Notes: generated from the sequence alone by a model not told the origin. A stretch of DNA of 64,000 nt from Rhodoblastus acidophilus (GCF_009720655.1 NZ_WNKS01000007.1:1-64000), one strand, 5' to 3'; positions 8,642 through 18,080 are shown, counted from the stretch's first letter. Numbers and translations are program-made.

Positions 8642-8892
8642 CCCGTTCCGATCCCGGTCTGGTCGCAATTTCCCGTTTCGGCGCTGCGCGGCGACCGCTC
8701 GGGCGACGATTTCTTCATTTTTTCTCATGGGTTTGAGCAGATCGCCGATTCGCGCGGGCTTTGTTCCCGCCCGGTCCCAAAAATCCAGCAATGGGACGAT
8801 GACCAAGGCGCCTCCGCCAGTTTTCGTTAACACTGGCTCGCCGCTTGCAACGTCGGCGCGCACACCCCAAGTACCCAGCGACAGGAGGCGGC
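8642..8892. other. Leader region between the repeat array and selO
   Basis: About 250 bases without a believable gene on either strand. A minus-strand frame through it (to 8576) is Arg-rich and runs into the repeats, so it was not called. The selO RBS (AGGAGG) is at its right end. Confidence 0.5.
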
Positions 8893-10353
8893 ATGGGCGC
8901 GGAAATCCCGTTTCGTGAAAGTTTCTACCTCGGCCTGCCGAGCGATTTTTACAAAGCGGCCCAACCTTCGCCGCCTCCCGCGCCACACTGGGTGGTTTTC
9001 AATGAAAGGCTCGCCCGCGAACTCGGGCTGCCGCAGGACGCCGACACGCCGGAGCTGCTGAACCTGCTGTCGGGCGGCGCGCCCCCGAACGGGAGCAGCA
9101 ACGTCGCGCTCGCCTATTCCGGACACCAGTTCGGCGTGTGGAACCCGCTGATGGGCGACGGCCGCGCGGTGATCGTCGGTGAAGTCGCCGCGCCGGACGG
9201 CCACGTCTACGACATCCATCTGAAGGGCTCGGGTCCGACCCCGTTCGCCCGGCGCGGCGACGGACGCGCGACGCTCTCGGCCATGCTGCGCGAATATTTG
9301 GTTTCGGAAGCCATGGCGGGCCTCAAAATTCCGACCACCCGCTCGCTCGCGGTCGCCGCCACCGGAGCCCCGGTCTTTCGCGACGGCGCGCGCCCCGGCG
9401 CGGTTCTGACCCGCGTCGCGCGCAGCCACATCCGTGTCGGCACATTTCAATATGCGGCGGGCCGCGACGCCACCGAAGAGCTAGGGCCGGTCCGCGTCCA
9501 GGCTCTGGCCGATGCCGCAATCCGGCGCCACGAGCCCGATCTCGCGCAAGCCGAACAGCCTTATCTTGAATTCTACCGCGCCGTCGTCGCCCGCCAGGCC
9601 GGCCTGATCGCGCAATGGATGCTGGTCGGCTTCATCCATGGCGTAATGAACAGCGACAATATGGCGATATCGGGCGAAACCATCGACTTCGGTCCCTGCG
9701 CCTTCATGGATTCCTTCAACATGCGTCAGGTCTATTCCTCGATCGACGCCGCCGGGCGCTACGCTTACAAGAACCAGCCCTCCATCGCCCAATGGAACCT
9801 CGCGCGCCTCGCCGAAAGTCTGTTGCCGCTGTTCCACAACGACGAAGCGACGGCGCTTCGCCTCGCTCAGGAGGCGCTGGCGACCTTCCCGTCGCTCTAC
9901 GCGCAAAATCTCGCCGCAGGGCTGACGCGCAAACTCGGCCTGCGCCCCGGCGACCCCGACAACGAGCAGGTTATTGCGCTTCTGTGGAAGACGCTCGGCG
10001 AGACCCGGGCCGATTTCACCAACTTTTTCGTGCGTCTCACCGAGATGGCCGAGGGTTTGGACGTCGCGCCAGACGAGACTTGGGCGCCGTTCATGGAGCC
10101 GTGGCGCGCAGCCTTGGGAAAGAACGACAAGACCGAAGCGCTGGCGGCGATGCGAGTGTCCAATCCAAGAATCATCCCGCGCAACCACCGTGTCGAGCAA
10201 GCGCTGGCGGCGGCGAATGAAGGGAACCTAAAGCCGTTTCATCGCCTTTGCGCGGCGCTCCAAAACCCGTTCGAACGCGCGCCCGGCAATGCCGACTTGC
10301 AGGCGCCGCCCAAGCCCGAGGAGGTCGTTCACGAGACTTTTTGCGGCACTTGA
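8893..10353 (+). CDS. selO: Protein adenylyltransferase SelO (YdiU family)
   Basis: A pseudokinase-fold enzyme that AMPylates proteins and has been linked to redox stress in E. coli. 486 residues. Seen: YSGHQFGVWNPLMGDGRA, the HLKGSGPTPFARRGDGRA segment with nucleotide-binding Lys and Arg, and the catalytic GFIHGVMNSDNMAISG with IDFGPCAF (metal-binding Asn and Asp). The C terminus is TFCGT: the family's conserved Cys is kept as ordinary Cys, not selenocysteine. ATG 8893 is preceded by AGGAGG at about 5 bases and starts where the family aligns; an upstream in-frame ATG at 8845 is not needed. The CtrA-box array lies upstream. Confidence 0.95.
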   Translation: MGAEIPFRESFYLGLPSDFYKAAQPSPPPAPHWVVFNERLARELGLPQDADTPELLNLLSGGAPPNGSSNVALAYSGHQFGVWNPLMGDGRAVIVGEVAAPDGHVYDIHLKGSGPTPFARRGDGRATLSAMLREYLVSEAMAGLKIPTTRSLAVAATGAPVFRDGARPGAVLTRVARSHIRVGTFQYAAGRDATEELGPVRVQALADAAIRRHEPDLAQAEQPYLEFYRAVVARQAGLIAQWMLVGFIHGVMNSDNMAISGETIDFGPCAFMDSFNMRQVYSSIDAAGRYAYKNQPSIAQWNLARLAESLLPLFHNDEATALRLAQEALATFPSLYAQNLAAGLTRKLGLRPGDPDNEQVIALLWKTLGETRADFTNFFVRLTEMAEGLDVAPDETWAPFMEPWRAALGKNDKTEALAAMRVSNPRIIPRNHRVEQALAAANEGNLKPFHRLCAALQNPFERAPGNADLQAPPKPEEVVHETFCGT

Positions 10354-10479
10354 GGCGCGATCCACGATTTGATGCGCGACTCGCGCAAGTTGGAACACAA
10401 AATTAACTGTTCCTTCACGACCCCGGCTCACATTCGCGCAGATGACGCGGCGACCGCCGCCAATCCGAGAGCCGAGGCG

Positions 10480-10839
10480 ATGAAATTCCGCGAATTTGAA
10501 CATGACGTTCTTCCGCGCATCCTGATCCCCCTGCTGGGCGGTCTGTTCGTGCTGTGCGCGATTCATTCCGGCGTCCGCGCGGCCCCTGCGCCTGCCTCGG
10601 CGCCGAAAAGCTTCATCGTCAGCGCCGCCGACGGCTATGGCGTCAATGAATGCATCAAGACGGGCGATGAATGCGCCAGGATCGTCGCCGACGCCTGGTG
10701 CGAGGCGCACGGCCACGGCGCCGCCAAGGCGTTCGGGCGCGCCGACGATGTGACCGGCGCGATTGAAAAAACCGCCGTCCGCGAAGCCCCGGCCAAAGCG
10801 ATCAGCGAGGACGACGTCTTCATCCTTTGCGGCGAATAG
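10480..10839 (+). CDS. Exported hypothetical protein
   Basis: 119 residues. A basic N-terminal stretch is followed by a hydrophobic segment (about residues 11-30, ILIPLLGGLFVLCAIHSG) and an Ala-Pro linker, so it is a signal peptide or a single membrane anchor. The mature part holds three Cys (NECIKTGDEC and AWCEAHGH) plus a near C-terminal Cys, suggesting periplasmic disulfides or a metal site. ATG 10480 is chosen because the hydrophobic segment then sits at the usual distance; the longer frame from 10369 has no support. Function unknown. Confidence 0.6.
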   Translation: MKFREFEHDVLPRILIPLLGGLFVLCAIHSGVRAAPAPASAPKSFIVSAADGYGVNECIKTGDECARIVADAWCEAHGHGAAKAFGRADDVTGAIEKTAVREAPAKAISEDDVFILCGE

Positions 10840-10840
10840 T

Positions 10841-11156
10841 TCACACCAGATCGATGGGATGGAAACATCCGTTATCGTCGATCTGCGCGCCCCAGATGAT
10901 TTGCGCCGCTTGGTGTTCGCTGGCGCTGAAATTCATCATCGCGCCCACACCCAAATCCAGCCCATCGATTGACTCGAGCGCTCCGACAACCTTGTCGGGG
11001 GCGGGGGAACAGGCTGCGACGCCGGCTTGTCGCCCTGGGCGGCGGCTTGAGCCCCTCGGGGCTCACGAGCGCGGCGGCCGCCAACGCGAATGCGAAAATT
11101 TGTCCGCATCGTCGCGCGCGAGCGCGGGCGTGCGTCGCGCATTGACGACGCGACAT
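10841..11156 (-). pseudogene. Possible remnant of an ABC-transporter substrate-binding protein
   Basis: Two pieces in different frames. The right end (ATG 11156) encodes a signal-peptide-like GQIFAFALAAAALVSPEG. The left end (10841-11062, stop at 10841) encodes KVVGALESIDGLDLGVGAMM and NFSASEHQAAQIIWGAQIDD, which resembles the C-terminal end of type-1 periplasmic binding proteins (pattern N-F-x-x-x-x-H-Q). The middle is missing, so this would be a gene with a large internal deletion and a frame change. Neither part alone is a believable gene. The assignment is tentative. Confidence 0.35.
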
Positions 11157-11260
11157 GCCTCCTCCCTGATTTCTCTGAGTTTTTCTGAGAAACCGCAATA
11201 ATTAAAAAATCGTCAACCCCTTTCGGTTGAGTCCTTCACGAATCACAACGCGCGAAAGCC

Positions 11261-11293
11261 CAAAAAAAGCGCGCGAGCCGTGGCTCGCGCGCT
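11261..11293 (-). terminator. Rho-independent terminator of creA
   Basis: Perfect 12-bp stem AGCGCGCGAGCC/GGCTCGCGCGCT with a 2-base loop centre. On the minus strand it is followed by seven T (11262-11268 are A on the plus strand, the last within the stem foot). It lies 33 bases below the creA stop. Confidence 0.9.
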
Positions 11294-11325
11294 GGTGACG
11301 GGGGAAACTGAGTGTCCGCTTGAAG

Positions 11326-11847
11326 CTATTCCGAGATCCAATCAGAGCATTTCGGCGCGGCCTCGCCGGCCCAGGGCTGGATCGGCACGGTCGAGGTCGA
11401 GTTCTGTGGCGAACCCTCGATCAGCTTGTCGGTATAGGCCATGTAGACCAGCACGTTGCGCTTGGGATCGCAACCGCGCACGATCTGCATGCGTTTGAAC
11501 AGCAGCGAACGGCCTTCGCGGAACACCACGTCGCCCTGTTTCGCCTTCTCCTTGAAGGTGATTGGGCCGTACTGCCGGCAGGCCAGCGAGACCTCCGAGC
11601 GCTCCTCGGCGACCCCGAACATGCCAGCGACGCCGCCCTTTTCCGGCACGGTGTAGTAGCAGGCGACGCCGCCGACGACGGGATCGTTAATGGCGTAGGT
11701 CGCCAGCTTGTCGTTTGGCGTCAGCAGCTTGAACACCGTGGATTTACGGAAGATCAGGTCGGGGCCGCCGTCGTCGGCGCGCGAGGCGGCGGGCAGGCTC
11801 GTCAACGCCAAGGCGGCGATCAGCAGTTTTACAAGAACAGGTTTCAT
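11326..11847 (-). CDS. creA: CreA family protein
   Basis: 173 residues with an N-terminal signal peptide (MKPVLVKLLIAALALTSLPA, cleavage after ASRA), so periplasmic. The mature sequence has the family features: FRKSTVFK near the start, the ACYYT segment, a C-R-Q-Y core and a late RGCDPKRNVLVYMAY. CreA is a conserved proteobacterial family of unknown biochemical function. ATG 11847 is chosen over 11868 because it gives a clean signal peptide. Single gene with its own strong terminator. Confidence 0.9.
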   Translation of the reverse strand: MKPVLVKLLIAALALTSLPAASRADDGGPDLIFRKSTVFKLLTPNDKLATYAINDPVVGGVACYYTVPEKGGVAGMFGVAEERSEVSLACRQYGPITFKEKAKQGDVVFREGRSLLFKRMQIVRGCDPKRNVLVYMAYTDKLIEGSPQNSTSTVPIQPWAGEAAPKCSDWISE

Positions 11848-11915
11848 TTCTAGCGCTCCAAAAAGCACAGCTTATATGAGACGCAACAGCCGCAATTGGA
11901 AGCCCCCTGCGTCAC

Positions 11916-12686
11916 ATGACCCCACAGCCAAGCCTTTTCCTCTCCCACGGCGCGCCAAACCTGATCCTTTATCCTAGCGCCACCCGCGACTTTTGGCAGG
12001 CGCTGGGAAAAACCCTCGCCCGTCCCGACGCCATACTGATCATGAGCGCGCATTTCGAGACCGAGCGCCCCACGTTCGAAGCCGGCGAGGCGCCGGGTGT
12101 GATTCACGATTTTGGCGGTTTTGAACCTGAACTCTACCAGATGACCTATGCGGCGCCCGGCGCGCCGGCCCTTGCGGAGCGCGCCGGGCGCTTGGCGCAA
12201 GAGGCCGGCCTCGAACCGGTTTTCACGCGCGGCAGGGGTTTTGACCACGGGACCTGGGCGCCGCTGAAAATGATTTTTCCCGACGCCGACATCCCCGTGG
12301 CGACACTCTCGGTGCAGCCCCGCCTCTCCGGCGCGCACCATCTCGCGCTGGGACGCGCCGTGGCGCCGCTGCGCGCGCAAAACGTTCTGATCATCGGTTC
12401 GGGCGCGGCGACCCACAATCTGCGCGCCTTTTTCGCCAGCCGCGACACGCCGGACTGGGCCAACGCCTTCAATGACTGGATTTTTGCGCAAGCGACCTCA
12501 CGCGATCCGGAAGGCCTGGCTGAGTGGGAGAACGCCCCGGAGGCGCGCCGCAACCATCCGACGCCCGAGCACTATCTGCCCATGCCCTTCGCGGCTGGCG
12601 CGGGCGGCGGCGGCCGAGGCGAACGCATTCACCAGGCCACGGTCGGTCCCCTGAGCCTCGACGCCTATCGGTTCGACACCGCATAG
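11916..12686 (+). CDS. Class III extradiol dioxygenase-like protein (YgiD/DODA family)
   Basis: 256 residues of the LigB-type fold. Metal-ligand motifs are visible: SHGAPN near residue 10, the SAHFET segment (His of the active site), GFDHGTWAPL in the middle and a conserved IIGSGAATHNL. The family opens catechol rings such as DOPA; the true substrate here is unknown. Cytoplasmic, no signal peptide. It is divergent from creA (68 bases between starts), so both promoters share that gap. A hairpin follows the stop. Confidence 0.88.
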   Translation: MTPQPSLFLSHGAPNLILYPSATRDFWQALGKTLARPDAILIMSAHFETERPTFEAGEAPGVIHDFGGFEPELYQMTYAAPGAPALAERAGRLAQEAGLEPVFTRGRGFDHGTWAPLKMIFPDADIPVATLSVQPRLSGAHHLALGRAVAPLRAQNVLIIGSGAATHNLRAFFASRDTPDWANAFNDWIFAQATSRDPEGLAEWENAPEARRNHPTPEHYLPMPFAAGAGGGGRGERIHQATVGPLSLDAYRFDTA

Positions 12687-12690
12687 ACGA

Positions 12691-12717
12691 AACGAGCGGC
12701 GTCGAACGCCGCTCGTT
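12691..12717. terminator. Hairpin between convergent genes
   Basis: Stem AACGAGCGGCG/CGCCGCTCGTT around a short TCGAA loop, 4 bases after the dioxygenase stop and 15 before the stop of the Gly-rich gene. There is no long T run, so it may act as a bidirectional, less efficient terminator. Confidence 0.6.
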
Positions 12718-12732
12718 GAAGATTTGGAACAG

Positions 12733-13494
12733 TCAGTGGCGGCCTGCGCCTCCCCCGCCATGGCCACCGCCGCCACCATGGCCGCCACCCATGCCGCCGC
12801 CCATGCCGCCTGCGCCATGGAAGCCGCCGCCGCCGTGGAAGCCGCCGCCGCCGCCGCCAAATCCCCCCGGTGCCCCTGCGGCAGGCCTCATGTGAACGCC
12901 GCCACCGCCGCCGCCAAGCCCTCCGCCGAAACGTCCGCCACCCGGGCCGACACCGGCTTGCGGGCCGGGGCCGCCTCTCGCGGGACCAGGCCCGCGAACG
13001 AAGTCACCGCCAAACCCTGGACCGCGCCCACCGGTGAACCGACCCCCGTGTCCGCCATTCCAGCCGCGTCCGGCATATGAACCGCCGTAATAGCCAAATC
13101 CAACGCCCGGCCACCCGGCGTAATCGTCATAGGCGTAGTTGGGACCGTAGCCGTAGCCGTAGCTATCGTTCGCGTAATCGCCAGGATAATAGGTCATCGA
13201 GCCGCCCTGCGGCAGCACGGCGACGCCGGCCGCCCCCCCCGCTCCGCCGAATGCGATCAGCGACCGCGAGACATAACCCGTTCCGCTGGCGCCGGCCACG
13301 CGGCACCAGGACCCCGTACACCCGCCAACGTCGATACCCGCGCCAGCGAGAATCACCCCGATCACCGGATTTTCGACTCCCGGCCCGCTCCGGACATTAG
13401 CGTTGAAGGTGGTCACGGCAGGACGAGCCACAGCGCTCGCGCACGACGCAGCCAGCAACGCTCCGACAAATGCAGTTAAAGTGTTCAATCGCAT
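12733..13494 (-). CDS. Exported SH3-domain protein with Gly-rich tail
   Basis: 253 residues. Signal peptide at 1-23 (hydrophobic core LTAFVGALLAASCASA), then a bacterial SH3 domain (about 26-82: NVRSGPGVENPVIGVI, CTGSWCRVAG, GYVSRSLI with a probable Cys pair). A long low-complexity tail of Gly, Tyr and His repeats follows to the C terminus. SH3b domains often bind peptidoglycan; the tail may lie on the cell surface. The strong Gly/Ala bias also generates long spurious frames on the other strand. Confidence 0.85.
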   Translation of the reverse strand: MRLNTLTAFVGALLAASCASAVARPAVTTFNANVRSGPGVENPVIGVILAGAGIDVGGCTGSWCRVAGASGTGYVSRSLIAFGGAGGAAGVAVLPQGGSMTYYPGDYANDSYGYGYGPNYAYDDYAGWPGVGFGYYGGSYAGRGWNGGHGGRFTGGRGPGFGGDFVRGPGPARGGPGPQAGVGPGGGRFGGGLGGGGGGVHMRPAAGAPGGFGGGGGGFHGGGGFHGAGGMGGGMGGGHGGGGGHGGGGAGRH

Positions 13495-13639
13495 GGCGTC
13501 GTCTCCAAAAAAAGATCAGAGCGCCATTGCGCCGCCTCGCGACACCAAAAGCCAAAAGTAAAAACCTCAGGCACGGCCCTCTACGTCAGCGATAACGCGC
13601 CGTTTTGCTTGATGGTTCCGCACGAAAAACCCCATAATG

Positions 13640-15088
13640 TTAGGCTGCAGTCTCAAGGCCCAGTTCCGGGAAAGCGATGATCCGACGCTGCTCGAAATCG
13701 ACGCGCGCGACGATCCACTCGTTGCGCTCCAGTTCGCCGAGCATGCGTCGCGCGCGACTCGGCGAGGCGCTGCCAAAAAAACCGGCGATTTCCGCGTCGT
13801 CAGGACAGGGCTGGCCCGCGGCGGCGGCGCGGCTGAGATAGAGGAACACGCTTTGCAGGTCGCCCGGCAGCCGCGCGGCGATTTCGACCGCCCGCGCCCA
13901 ACTCTCCTCGTCGGCAGCTTCAAAGGCCTTTTTCGCGCGAAAGATGGTCAGGCGACGGCGGAAGTCGGCGAGATCGGGGGCGCCAGGCCCCAGACGCCGG
14001 ATGCGGCAGCGCAACTGAAAATCCCGGTGCAGGGTTTCCGCCGCCTGCTGCGCCGCTTTGGCCTCGCCGACGATCTGGCCGATGATCTCCTCGATCGTGG
14101 CCTCGCGCTCCTCATCGGTCAGTTCGGGCGGCGGCGCAGCGACAATGTCGGGCGCCGGGGTCTCGATCTGCGAAAAAATCTCCAGCAAACGCTCGGGCTT
14201 GGGCGCAATGCGCACACGTGGCGGCGCAGGGGCCTCGCCAGGCGCGAAAATCAGGTTTTGCAGCGCCTCGGCCTCCATCGCTTCGGGGAGAGGCGCCAGT
14301 TTAGGCGCCGCGCCGCGATCCGCCGTCTCCACCTCGCCGATTTTTACCCGCAAAGGCCGTCGGGAGATCGCGGGGCCGAGCCCCACAAAGGCGCCGCGCT
14401 CCAGATCGCGGAACATTTCGGCCTGCCGCCGCTCCATTCCCAAAAGGTCGGCGGCGCGGGCCATGTCGATATCCAAAAAAGTGCGGCCCATCAAAAAGTT
14501 GGACGCCTCCGCCGCGACATTCTTGGCGAGTTTGGCGAGGCGCTGGGTGGCGATCACCCCGGCGAGGCCGCGCTTGCGTCCCCGGCACATCAAATTGGTC
14601 ATGGCGGCGAGGCTCAGCCGCCGCGCCTCGTCGGAGCCGTCGGAGGCGGCGGCGGGGGCGAAAAGCTGCGCCTCGTCCACCACCACCAGCGCCGGGAACC
14701 AAAGGGCGCGATCGGCGTCGAACAGGGCCCCCAAAAACTGCGCGGCGGCGCGCAATTGGGCGTCTGCCTCCAGCTCTTCGAGGTTGAGCACGACGGAGAC
14801 GCGGTGTTCGCGCACGCGGGCTGCGATCGCCGGCAGGTCGCGCTCGCATTCGGCGGCGTCGAGGGCCAGATGGCCGTAGCGCTCGGCGAGCGAGACGAAA
14901 TCGCCCTCGGGATCGATGACGATCTGCTGGACCAGTCCGGCGCTCTGCTCCAGCAGCCGACGCAGCAGATGCGATTTGCCCGAGCCGGAATTGCCCTGCA
15001 CCAACAGGCGCGTGGCGAGCAATTCCTCCAGGTCGATCAGCGCGGGCGCGCCAAGCGCCGCGGCGCCGATATCAATGCTGCGCCCCAT
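13640..15088 (-). CDS. HerA/DUF87-like ATPase
   Basis: 482 residues, cytoplasmic. Walker A QGNSGSGKSHLL at residues 31-42, Walker B LVVVDEAQLF near 133-142, and a later CRGRKRGLAGVIATQRLAKL segment that matches the sensor and arginine region of HerA-type translocases. After the ATPase core comes an Ala/Pro-rich linker (about 270-330) and a helical C-terminal domain with a winged-helix look. No NurA-type nuclease gene is adjacent, so it is not an obvious end-resection pair. It lies 75 bases downstream of the TAXI-domain membrane protein in the same direction, so the two may be co-expressed. Confidence 0.85.
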   Translation of the reverse strand: MGRSIDIGAAALGAPALIDLEELLATRLLVQGNSGSGKSHLLRRLLEQSAGLVQQIVIDPEGDFVSLAERYGHLALDAAECERDLPAIAARVREHRVSVVLNLEELEADAQLRAAAQFLGALFDADRALWFPALVVVDEAQLFAPAAASDGSDEARRLSLAAMTNLMCRGRKRGLAGVIATQRLAKLAKNVAAEASNFLMGRTFLDIDMARAADLLGMERRQAEMFRDLERGAFVGLGPAISRRPLRVKIGEVETADRGAAPKLAPLPEAMEAEALQNLIFAPGEAPAPPRVRIAPKPERLLEIFSQIETPAPDIVAAPPPELTDEEREATIEEIIGQIVGEAKAAQQAAETLHRDFQLRCRIRRLGPGAPDLADFRRRLTIFRAKKAFEAADEESWARAVEIAARLPGDLQSVFLYLSRAAAAGQPCPDDAEIAGFFGSASPSRARRMLGELERNEWIVARVDFEQRRIIAFPELGLETAA

Positions 15089-15163
15089 AAACTTCCTCGT
15101 TCAGGTCGGGGCGGAGGTGATAGCACTCGCTGCGCCGCGCACAAACCGGCAGCAATGCGCCGT

Positions 15164-16549
15164 TCACAACAAATTTTCGGTGCTGGTCTTTTCAGGTTCG
15201 CGCCTCGAGAGGAAATGGCGGCGCTCGCGGATCCATTCGCGCGTCTGCTCGAAGGCGAGCCGGAACACATCCAGACCTTCCGCACTGAGGGTTTTGGCCC
15301 GCAAGGCTTCCAGGAGTTCGTGGAGAATCCGATCGAGGCTTTCGTCGGCGGCGTCGAGGTTTTCGACACGCGACTCGTGACGGACCCGCACGGCGATTTC
15401 GAGCACCTCCTGGGTGAAATCGCCGGCCGAAGGCGTGGAGTCGCGCGTCCATCGCCCGAAAAACCAGATCATGAACGAGCCGACCGCGCCCGCGACCGGC
15501 GCGCCGAGGTAAAGGTAATCGCCATAAAGGTCGATAAACGTCTTTTCGTCGTCATCGACATATTGCGTGGCGCCGCGATGGGCGAGCATCGGCGCGCTCT
15601 TATCGGTGTCGGGCGGAGCGATCGCGTCGGCGAATTCGCCGTTGATGGCGAGATCACCCTTGTTCTCCAGGATGAGACGGGTCAATTCGGCGCCGATGGC
15701 GTCGCGAAGATTGCCGCGCGTCACCAGACGGACTTCCAGCGACAAGGTGGACAGATCGTCCGCCGGCAGCAGCGGGGAGGCCGAAAACAACCCCTTCTCC
15801 ACCGTCTCTTCCGCCAGGCCCTTGACTTTCTTGGCGAGCGCCGCCGCGTCGGGAATGTCGGCGAAGCTCACTCTGTTCTCCTGCGTCAGCCCGCGCAGTA
15901 GATTGCCTTGCAACAATTTCGACTGGGGGACAACGGCGAAGACCAAATTTGCGGCGCCGGCGCGAAACGCCGCCTGAACGCCCGCGGCGTCGGGCGGAAT
16001 GACCAGGCGGCGATCGGCCTGCGGCAGCACGTAGGCGGCGAGGATCCCGCGCAGCAGCGCCTCGTTGGCCGCGCCGGAGCTCGCCAGGATCAGTTTACGG
16101 TTGCGCAGCGCCGCAGCAGTGTCGGCCTCCTTGCCGCGATGGGCGACGAGGACGACGATTTCCTTTTCCAGAATGGCGAGCGCGCGGGCTGCGGCCGGCA
16201 ATTTCGCGTCCGAGCGCGCCACCAGCAGATCGCATTCGTGATGCTCGAAAGCGGAAACAAGGTCCTGCACGGGCGTGATGGCGATGCGGATGCGGCTCGT
16301 GCGGGTGGCGACGAGTTGCTGCAAGCGCTCGGCGAAGCGCTGGTCGACACCGCTGCGAGACACGCAAAATTTCAGGATCTTGGCCTGATCCATCCACATC
16401 CGCTCGGCCTTGATCGCCAGAAAGGCCGCCAACAGGCTCAGCGCGATGAACGCAATCCACAGCAGAACGCGCCTGAAAACGCTGACGCGCCTGACCGGCG
16501 CGCGCTCAAGACTGTCCTCCCACCCGGGTTCAGGCCCCTTGCCTTCCAT
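15164..16549 (-). CDS. TAXI-domain membrane protein with cytoplasmic tail
   Basis: 461 residues. A first membrane helix at about 25-47 is followed by a periplasmic TAXI/NMT1-like binding domain (FCVSRSG, then the Ala-rich LASSGAANEALLRGIL). A second helix at about 346-365 (APVAGAVGSFMIWFFGRW) precedes a 94-residue charged helical tail (TRDSTPSAGD to the end). Soluble TAXI proteins serve TRAP transporters, but this one is anchored at both ends and no TRAP permease is near, so it looks more like a sensor. ATG 16549 is chosen because the cytoplasmic lead plus helix starts there; the longer frame to 16753 would overlap the DAHP synthase gene. Confidence 0.75.
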   Translation of the reverse strand: MEGKGPEPGWEDSLERAPVRRVSVFRRVLLWIAFIALSLLAAFLAIKAERMWMDQAKILKFCVSRSGVDQRFAERLQQLVATRTSRIRIAITPVQDLVSAFEHHECDLLVARSDAKLPAAARALAILEKEIVVLVAHRGKEADTAAALRNRKLILASSGAANEALLRGILAAYVLPQADRRLVIPPDAAGVQAAFRAGAANLVFAVVPQSKLLQGNLLRGLTQENRVSFADIPDAAALAKKVKGLAEETVEKGLFSASPLLPADDLSTLSLEVRLVTRGNLRDAIGAELTRLILENKGDLAINGEFADAIAPPDTDKSAPMLAHRGATQYVDDDEKTFIDLYGDYLYLGAPVAGAVGSFMIWFFGRWTRDSTPSAGDFTQEVLEIAVRVRHESRVENLDAADESLDRILHELLEALRAKTLSAEGLDVFRLAFEQTREWIRERRHFLSRREPEKTSTENLL

Positions 16550-16697
16550 CAACGCCTCCGACGCCAAGGTCTTGGTTTGAACACGATCTTTTCCGAAAAC
16601 ACGGTCTTGTACAGCAGAACATTGGCCTTGGGCGTCTGGTGGTGTATGAGGTGCGCCTTCCCAAGGTTTTACGCGAAAAATCGCGCGGAGAGTAGAA

Positions 16698-18071
16698 ATG
16701 GAACGGTGGTCGCCCGACAGCTGGAGGTCCAAGCCGATCGTCCAGGTCCCCACCTACAAGGACGAGGCGGCCCTCGCCGATGTGGAAAAGCAGATCGCCG
16801 GCTTCCCCCCGCTGGTGTTCGCCGGCGAGGCGCGCAAGCTGAAGAGCCAGCTGGCGAAAGTCTGCGCCGGCGAGGCTTTCCTGCTGCAAGGCGGCGACTG
16901 CGCCGAGAGTTTCGCGGAACACTCCGCCGACAACATTCGCGATTTCTTCCGCGTGTTCCTGCAAATGGCCGTGGTCATGACCTATGGCGCATCCATGCCC
17001 GTGGTCAAGGTCGGCCGCATCGCCGGACAATTCGCCAAGCCGCGCTCGGCGCCGACCGAAACCATTGATGGCGTGGCGCTCCCCTCCTATCGCGGCGACA
17101 TCGTCAACGACATCGAGTTCACGCCTCAGGCGCGCGAACCCGATCCTCGCCGCCAGCTCATGTCCTATCGCCAGTCGGCGGCGACGCTGAACCTTTTGCG
17201 CGCCTTCGCCACCGGCGGCTACGCGAACCTCGAAAACGCGCATCGCTGGATGCTCGGCTTCGTCAACGACAGCCCGCAGTCCGAGCGCTATGCCAAGCTC
17301 GCCGACCACATCACCGAAACCCTCGGCTTCATGCGCGCCATCGGGTTGGACCCTGAGCATCACCCGGAGATGCGCCAGACCGACGTCTACACCTCCCATG
17401 AAGCCCTGCTGCTTGGCTACGAACAGGCGCTGACCCGCGTGGATTCCACCAGCGGCGAACATTACGCCTGCTCCGGTCATTTCCTTTGGATCGGCGACCG
17501 CACCCGCCAGCCCGACCACGCCCACGTCGAATACATGCGCGGCATAAAAAACCCGATCGGCCTGAAATGCGGCCCGTCCACCACGCCGGACGGGCTGTTG
17601 CAGCTGATCGACATCCTCAATCCCGCCAACGAACCGGGCCGCCTCACCCTGATCTCGCGCTTCGGCGCCGAAAAGGTCGGCGACCACCTGCCGGCGCTGA
17701 TCCGCGCCGTGCAGCGCGAGGGCCGCTCCGTCGTGTGGTCCTGCGACCCCATGCACGGCAACACGGTGACCGCCAGCGGCTACAAGACCCGTCCCTTCGA
17801 CAAGGTCATGCAGGAAATTCGCAGCTTCTTCGACGTGCACCGCGCCGAGGGGTCTTATGCCGGCGGCATCCATCTGGAGATGACCGGCAACAATGTCACG
17901 GAATGCACGGGCGGCGCCCGCGCGCTGTCGGAGGCCGACCTGCGGTCCCGCTACATGACCTATTGCGACCCCCGTCTGAACGCCGAGCAGGCGATCGAAG
18001 TCGCGTTCCTGGTCGCGGAGAAGCTGAAGCGCGACCGTCTGGCATCGGCGTCCGCCCACGCGGCGGAGTAA
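16698..18071 (+). CDS. Class II 3-deoxy-7-phosphoheptulonate synthase
   Basis: Condenses PEP and erythrose 4-phosphate, the first step of the shikimate pathway. 457 residues, the plant/Mycobacterium-like type II form. Seen: [11 protein letters not shown] (metal-binding Cys), [18 protein letters not shown], the [10 protein letters not shown] metal motif and [12 protein letters not shown]. Cytoplasmic. GGAGAGTAGAA precedes ATG 16698. It is divergent from the TAXI gene and is followed after 9 bases by the DUF2865 gene. Confidence 0.96.
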   Translation: MERWSPDSWRSKPIVQVPTYKDEAALADVEKQIAGFPPLVFAGEARKLKSQLAKVCAGEAFLLQGGDCAESFAEHSADNIRDFFRVFLQMAVVMTYGASMPVVKVGRIAGQFAKPRSAPTETIDGVALPSYRGDIVNDIEFTPQAREPDPRRQLMSYRQSAATLNLLRAFATGGYANLENAHRWMLGFVNDSPQSERYAKLADHITETLGFMRAIGLDPEHHPEMRQTDVYTSHEALLLGYEQALTRVDSTSGEHYACSGHFLWIGDRTRQPDHAHVEYMRGIKNPIGLKCGPSTTPDGLLQLIDILNPANEPGRLTLISRFGAEKVGDHLPALIRAVQREGRSVVWSCDPMHGNTVTASGYKTRPFDKVMQEIRSFFDVHRAEGSYAGGIHLEMTGNNVTECTGGARALSEADLRSRYMTYCDPRLNAEQAIEVAFLVAEKLKRDRLASASAHAAE

Positions 18072-18080
18072 ACGGGCTGA

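Noticed and set aside
8354-8986. Minus-strand frames running through the 111-bp repeats (repeated VNEGRP/GVGAR-type peptide)
   Set aside because: The unit length is a multiple of three, so repeats give repeated peptides by default; each frame is broken in at least one copy and there is no RBS.
8893-10353. SelO as a selenoprotein
   Set aside because: The C-terminal motif is FCGT with an ordinary Cys codon followed by a normal stop; no in-frame TGA precedes it.
10403-10417. A fifth CtrA box near the exported hypothetical gene (TTAA-N7-TTCA)
   Set aside because: The second half-site has a mismatch and the site is not part of a repeat; too weak to call.
13637-15901. A 754-codon plus-strand frame opposite the HerA-like and TAXI genes
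   Set aside because: Shadow frame produced by high GC; the minus-strand genes have Walker motifs and membrane segments.
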